DNA of 10,421 nucleotides, from contig DAOWAQ010000039.1 of NCBI GenBank assembly GCA_030634505.1, forward strand, positions 1 to 10,421. The letters are read 5' to 3'. The notes below the pieces were generated by a model. That model ran no database searches and was not told the DNA's origin. It worked only from the letters and a program-made list of their open reading frames with translations. A program made the position numbers and the translations under genes. This document shows, one piece after another, positions 7,215 to 10,421 of this stretch (the first letter of the stretch is position 1; the number at the start of each line of letters is the position of its first letter). The stretch comes from Calditrichia bacterium (GTDB lineage: Bacteria > Calditrichota > Calditrichia > JAJRVZ01).

Positions 7215-9278
7215 TCAATTATTGCAACTCAGTGTTAAAACCTGTGTTTTCTTAACATGAGTTCCGGCTTTTATTGTTTGTTTGGTAACTTTTCCAATAC
7301 CTTCCACTTTTACTCTTAATTTGGAAAAATCAATTTTCTTTAATGCCTCCCTCATTGTAAGTCCATATAAATTCGGCATTTTTGTAGCGCTTATCTCGGG
7401 ATTCCCCATTTTCAGTATAACTTCGTCATCATCTAATTTTTGGGAAACTACATATTCTCCTTCACCTGAAATATCATAGTCAATATTTCTAGACTTTAAT
7501 ACATCCGTTGCTATTGATATATGCATACCATTTAAATCCGGAATGTCATCATTTTCATTGGCAGTTAAATAATATTCATTTTCTTCATCTTCAATTCCCG
7601 GAGCAACTTTTAACAAATGTGACATTATAGATTTAAATATTTGAGCAGCAGTCTCGCCACCGTAATACTTTGGCGTTGGTTCATCCAGGAAAACAGCTAA
7701 AACAAATTCCGGGTTTTCATATGGTGCAAAACCAATAAAAGAGGAAAAGTACTTACCCCTGATATATTTCTTCATTTTAGGATCGTATTTTTGCGCTGTA
7801 CCTGTTTTACCGCCAACTTTAAATCCTTCTATCTGAGCTTTCTTGCCGGTTCCGCGTTCTACAGAACCTACCATAAATTTTTTTAATACTTCTGCGACAT
7901 CTTCTGATATTACCTGTCGTATTTTTAAAAAAGAATTTTTTTCTATGATTTCTTTATTCGATGAAATTATTTTATTTACCACATATGGTCTCATTAAGTC
8001 GCCACCATTTACCACCGCACAATATGCATTGGTCAGTTGAAGCGCGGTTGTTGCTATTTCATATCCATGTGACATCATTCCTTTTGATATACCCGAAAAT
8101 TTTTGTGGTTTCACCAGCAACCCTGAGTTTTCATTTGTCAAATTAATGCCTGTTTCAGAACCAAAACTGAAATTCTTCAAATATCTGTAGAAAATATTGC
8201 TTGGTAATTCCTGAACCAATTTAACCATACCAATATTTGAAGAATTTTCAAATACCCTTTGTAAAGACAGCCATCCATATTTTTTAGAATCCTTGACAGT
8301 ATGATCATGGTATTTATAACTGCCATTTTCACAATAGACTATATCATCTGATTTTTTAATTCCTTCCTGTAGCAAAGCAGCAACAGGAAACAATTTAAAT
8401 GTTGACCCCGGTTCAAAAACATCAGAAATAAATCTGTTTCTTCGATGTTCAGGTTTTGATTGCGATGGATAATTTGGATTAAAAGCAGGATAGGCACACA
8501 TTGCAAGTATTTCACCGGTCTGAGGTTTCATTAAAACACCAATCCCACTTTTTGCATTATATTTTTTTACACCTATTTTTAAATTTTCAGCTACAATGCT
8601 CTGGTAATTCTTATCTATCGTTAGCTGAATATTTGCACCACTTTCAGGTTCAATGATCGGGTGTTCTGCGCTATAAGAGAATCTTCGCTTGGCATCAACC
8701 TGTAAAATTGTCCAGCCACTTTTACCTTTAAGATTATCCTGATATTGTAGTTCGATTCCGCTGGCGCCTTTATCATCAACATCAGTAAACCCTATTATTT
8801 GACTGCAATAATCAGCAAAGGGATAAAAGCGCCTATAGTTTTTTAGTTTTACCAAACCCGGTTCATCAATACCATTTATCAATTTCATGTTTTTTTCAGA
8901 TACTTTTCTCTCTAAGTAAATAAAACCTGAACCTTTTCTTATTTTATTCTGATAATATGTTTTACTTTTTCTAAAAACTTTACCAAATGATTTCGCTAAT
9001 TCATTGGGATTTTTTAAGTTCTTTTTATCAACCCCTAAGTCATAATGAATCAGATTTGTAGCAAGCTGTACATTGTTACGATCATAAATAATTCCACGGC
9101 TTGCTGGAATAGTTATTTTTTTTTCTACCTGGTTTAAACTTATTTTAGTATAGTATTCATGGTTTTTCATCTGAACCTGATAAAGTCTTACCTCGAGAAA
9201 CGCCCAAAATAGTATAATCCCGGCAACTAAATAATATACTCTGCCAAAATGTATTTTCGATGATTTTGGTTGCTTCAA
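7215..9278 (-). CDS. ftsI: FtsI-type division transpeptidase (class B PBP) with C-terminal PASTA repeats
   Basis: Cross-links septal peptidoglycan in the periplasm, anchored by one N-terminal membrane helix (about residues 14-30), and expected to pair with FtsW. The 687 residues are longer than E. coli FtsI (about 590) because of the C-terminal extension. A PBP-dimer domain starts near RGIIYDRN (61-68). The transpeptidase domain has all three motifs: STFK at 292-295 (Ser292 nucleophile), SSN at 346-348 and KTGT at 491-494. One good PASTA repeat (about 632-686, beginning KMPNLYGLT) follows a weaker one (about 578-626, IPDLNGM). PASTA on a division PBP is known in SpoVD, PBP2x and Bacteroidota/Chlorobi FtsI. 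The start is TTG 9278: an in-frame stop lies just upstream, no other start comes before the membrane helix, and GGGG stands 9 nt ahead. It begins 1 bp after the ftsL stop. A run of nine A lies at codons 52-55. Confidence 0.95.
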   Translation of the reverse strand: MKQPKSSKIHFGRVYYLVAGIILFWAFLEVRLYQVQMKNHEYYTKISLNQVEKKITIPASRGIIYDRNNVQLATNLIHYDLGVDKKNLKNPNELAKSFGKVFRKSKTYYQNKIRKGSGFIYLERKVSEKNMKLINGIDEPGLVKLKNYRRFYPFADYCSQIIGFTDVDDKGASGIELQYQDNLKGKSGWTILQVDAKRRFSYSAEHPIIEPESGANIQLTIDKNYQSIVAENLKIGVKKYNAKSGIGVLMKPQTGEILAMCAYPAFNPNYPSQSKPEHRRNRFISDVFEPGSTFKLFPVAALLQEGIKKSDDIVYCENGSYKYHDHTVKDSKKYGWLSLQRVFENSSNIGMVKLVQELPSNIFYRYLKNFSFGSETGINLTNENSGLLVKPQKFSGISKGMMSHGYEIATTALQLTNAYCAVVNGGDLMRPYVVNKIISSNKEIIEKNSFLKIRQVISEDVAEVLKKFMVGSVERGTGKKAQIEGFKVGGKTGTAQKYDPKMKKYIRGKYFSSFIGFAPYENPEFVLAVFLDEPTPKYYGGETAAQIFKSIMSHLLKVAPGIEDEENEYYLTANENDDIPDLNGMHISIATDVLKSRNIDYDISGEGEYVVSQKLDDDEVILKMGNPEISATKMPNLYGLTMREALKKIDFSKLRVKVEGIGKVTKQTIKAGTHVKKTQVLTLSCNN

Positions 9279-9279
9279 A

Positions 9280-9651
9280 CTATTTTACCCCGGCCAGTTG
9301 GATTGATTCATTTTCAATCAGTTTAGTTTCTTTTTCATATTTTTTTATAACTAAATTTTCTATTTGGTTACCACCATTAATAAGACCAAATTTTTCCTTT
9401 GCAAGATTTTCGATACGATTAATATTGGTTAACTGTTCTATTTGAACCTCAAAATTCGCTTTATCATTTTCCAATTGCCTGTGTTTTCCTTCCAATGTTC
9501 TGATCTCTCTGGCCAATTCATCTATTGCAACGGCCTGATATATGTAAAGACCCACAGTAATCACAACAATTAATATTCTAAAAAACGATTTGAACGGCCA
9601 TGAAATTATTTTCAACATTACATAAAAAGGTGAATCTTGTTTATTATTCAT
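9280..9651 (-). CDS. ftsL: FtsL/DivIC-like bitopic divisome protein
   Basis: A 123-residue protein with the classic FtsL/DivIC build: a short cytoplasmic N-terminus (1-22), one membrane segment (about 23-43), then a periplasmic stretch rich in Glu, Lys, Leu and Ile (about 44-75) that should form a coiled coil, ending in IENLAKEKFGL at 80-90, which resembles the conserved tail motif of FtsL/DivIC proteins. Residues 91-123 form a polar tail. In known systems FtsL forms a complex with FtsB/DivIC and FtsQ/DivIB that activates FtsWI. The name rests on architecture and on its place between rsmH and ftsI, where ftsL sits in most dcw clusters; sequence similarity in this family is too low to be decisive. 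The start overlaps the rsmH stop (ATGA) and has a good AGGGGA site 6 nt upstream. The stop is 1 bp before the ftsI TTG. Confidence 0.82.
   Translation of the reverse strand: MNNKQDSPFYVMLKIISWPFKSFFRILIVVITVGLYIYQAVAIDELAREIRTLEGKHRQLENDKANFEVQIEQLTNINRIENLAKEKFGLINGGNQIENLVIKKYEKETKLIENESIQLAGVK
9288..9291 (-). promoter_or_regulatory. Ribosome-binding site supporting the TTG start of ftsI
   Basis: GGGG lies 9 nt before TTG 9276-9278, within the last codons of the ftsL-like gene. Because the frame is closed by TAA three codons upstream and the next ATG is at codon 37, past the membrane helix, this weak site and the TTG are the best available start. A TTG start 1 bp after a stop suggests translational coupling with the gene before it. 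Confidence 0.45.
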
Positions 9652-10421
9652 AGTTTTTCCCCTACTCTTAACAATGCGCTTCTAGCACGTCTATTTTCAT
9701 TTACCTCTGCAGAAGATGCTTTTATTGCTTTTTTGGTTAAAATTTTTATATCTGCTGTTTTCCCACAACCACATACAGGCAATTCTTTCGGACAGGTACA
9801 TGGATTTTCCCAATATTTAAGAAATCGTTTCACCATTCTGTCTTCTAAAGAATGATATGAAATTACTACCAGTCGACCACCTTTCTTTAATCTTTTCAGT
9901 GAATCATCTAAAACCAAATTCAGGCTTCCCAATTCATTGTTTACTTCAATTCTTAATGCTTGAAATATTCTTGATAAACTTTTTATTCTATATTTTGGGT
10001 TTACTACCTTTTCAATTATTTTCCTCAATTGGAAAGTTGATTTAAATAATTCTTTTCCCCGCTCCTTAATTATTAAATTTACAATTAACCTTGATTTTTT
10101 CTCTTCACCATATTTAAAGAATATATTTGTCAATTCCTCTTTACTATACTCATTTAAAATATCAGCGGCTGTTTGAGTATCATTTTGATTCATTCTCATA
10201 TCTAATTCAGTATCAACGTTATATGAGAAACCTCTTTTTTCTGAATCAATTTGAAATGAAGAAACTCCCAGGTCTAACAATAAACCATCAATTTTATCTA
10301 TTTTAAGTTCCAATAAAATTTGTGATAAATTCTTAAAATTGTCCTGAACTAACTGAACTTGTTCAAACTTTGATAGTCTTTTTCTCGCATTGAAAATGGC
10401 GTCTTTATCCTGATCAATTCC
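9648..10421 (-). CDS. rsmH: RsmH (MraW), 16S rRNA m4C1402 methyltransferase (N-terminus beyond the window)
   Basis: SAM-dependent enzyme that N4-methylates C1402 in the decoding centre of 16S rRNA; it is the usual first or second gene of dcw clusters. The frame is open to the window edge and gives 257 residues, so about 45-55 N-terminal residues, including the first SAM-binding glycine motif, are missing. Visible, counted from the edge: GIDQD at 1-5, LVQDNF at 24-29, DGLLLDLGVSS at 45-55, RGFSY at 63-67, LDMRMN at 73-78, FQALRIEVNNEL at 153-164, ISYHSLEDRMVK at 187-198, the Cys cluster CTC...CGC at 208-219, and RRARSALLR at 244-252. A TTG at 10311-10313 could be taken as a start, but conserved sequence continues in frame upstream of it, so the gene truly runs off the edge. 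It overlaps the ftsL-like gene by 4 bp. Confidence 0.96.
   Translation of the reverse strand, partial: GIDQDKDAIFNARKRLSKFEQVQLVQDNFKNLSQILLELKIDKIDGLLLDLGVSSFQIDSEKRGFSYNVDTELDMRMNQNDTQTAADILNEYSKEELTNIFFKYGEEKKSRLIVNLIIKERGKELFKSTFQLRKIIEKVVNPKYRIKSLSRIFQALRIEVNNELGSLNLVLDDSLKRLKKGGRLVVISYHSLEDRMVKRFLKYWENPCTCPKELPVCGCGKTADIKILTKKAIKASSAEVNENRRARSALLRVGEKL
9658..9663 (-). promoter_or_regulatory. Ribosome-binding site for the ftsL-like gene
   Basis: AGGGGA with a 6-nt spacer to ATG 9649-9651, formed by the final codons of rsmH. It is the clearest Shine-Dalgarno-like sequence in the window and fixes the start of the small gene at the ATGA overlap. Confidence 0.6.

Noticed and set aside
10311..10313. 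TTG as the start of a 221-residue RsmH
   Set aside because: The frame stays open to the window edge and the upstream codons encode conserved RsmH sequence (GIDQD, LVQDNF), so this TTG is internal.

Overview
This window is a contiguous stretch of a bacterial dcw (division and cell wall) cluster. Every real gene lies on the minus strand. In transcription order, from high to low coordinates, they are rsmH (5' end cut by the window), an ftsL-like gene, ftsI (a class B PBP with C-terminal PASTA repeats), murE, murF, mraY, murD, ftsW and murG (3' end cut by the window). No RNA genes, insertion sequences, CRISPR arrays or genes of unrelated function were found. This is a well-known housekeeping operon, and I do not see an undescribed system in it.

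The DNA is AT-rich (about one third G+C by eye), uses TGA as a normal stop, and has weak or absent Shine-Dalgarno sequences at most starts. The features are: PASTA repeats on the division PBP; a short divergent FtsL; a MurG with QEQN where E. coli has HEQN; a MurE with the meso-diaminopimelate DNPR motif; and the order ftsI-murE-murF-mraY-murD-ftsW-murG. Together they suggest a Gram-negative-type member of the Bacteroidota/Chlorobiota/Ignavibacteriota assemblage, perhaps an Ignavibacteria-like lineage because murF is inside the cluster. The taxonomic call is inference.

Layout: 9648-10421 rsmH; 9280-9651 ftsL-like; 7215-9278 ftsI (TTG start); 5756-7207 murE; 4377-5759 murF; 3236-4339 mraY; 1802-3139 murD; 630-1799 ftsW; 1-633 murG. 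Three junctions (rsmH/ftsL, murE/murF, ftsW/murG) are 4-bp ATGA stop/start overlaps, and three more are 1-7 bp gaps. Only mraY is set apart, by 37 bp upstream and 96 bp downstream. The downstream gap holds a C-rich hairpin that looks like a dispersed genomic repeat. There is no gene-free stretch longer than 96 bp and no convincing promoter or terminator, so the genes are probably read from a promoter upstream of the window.

How the genes work together: MurD (D-Glu), MurE (meso-DAP) and MurF (D-Ala-D-Ala) build the UDP-MurNAc-pentapeptide. MraY moves it to the lipid carrier (lipid I) and MurG adds GlcNAc (lipid II). FtsW polymerises glycan at the septum, FtsI cross-links it, and the FtsL-like protein would belong to the divisome complex that controls FtsW/FtsI. 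RsmH, a 16S rRNA methyltransferase, travels with the cluster. MurC, FtsQ, FtsA and FtsZ would be expected just beyond position 1, and MraZ just beyond 10421.
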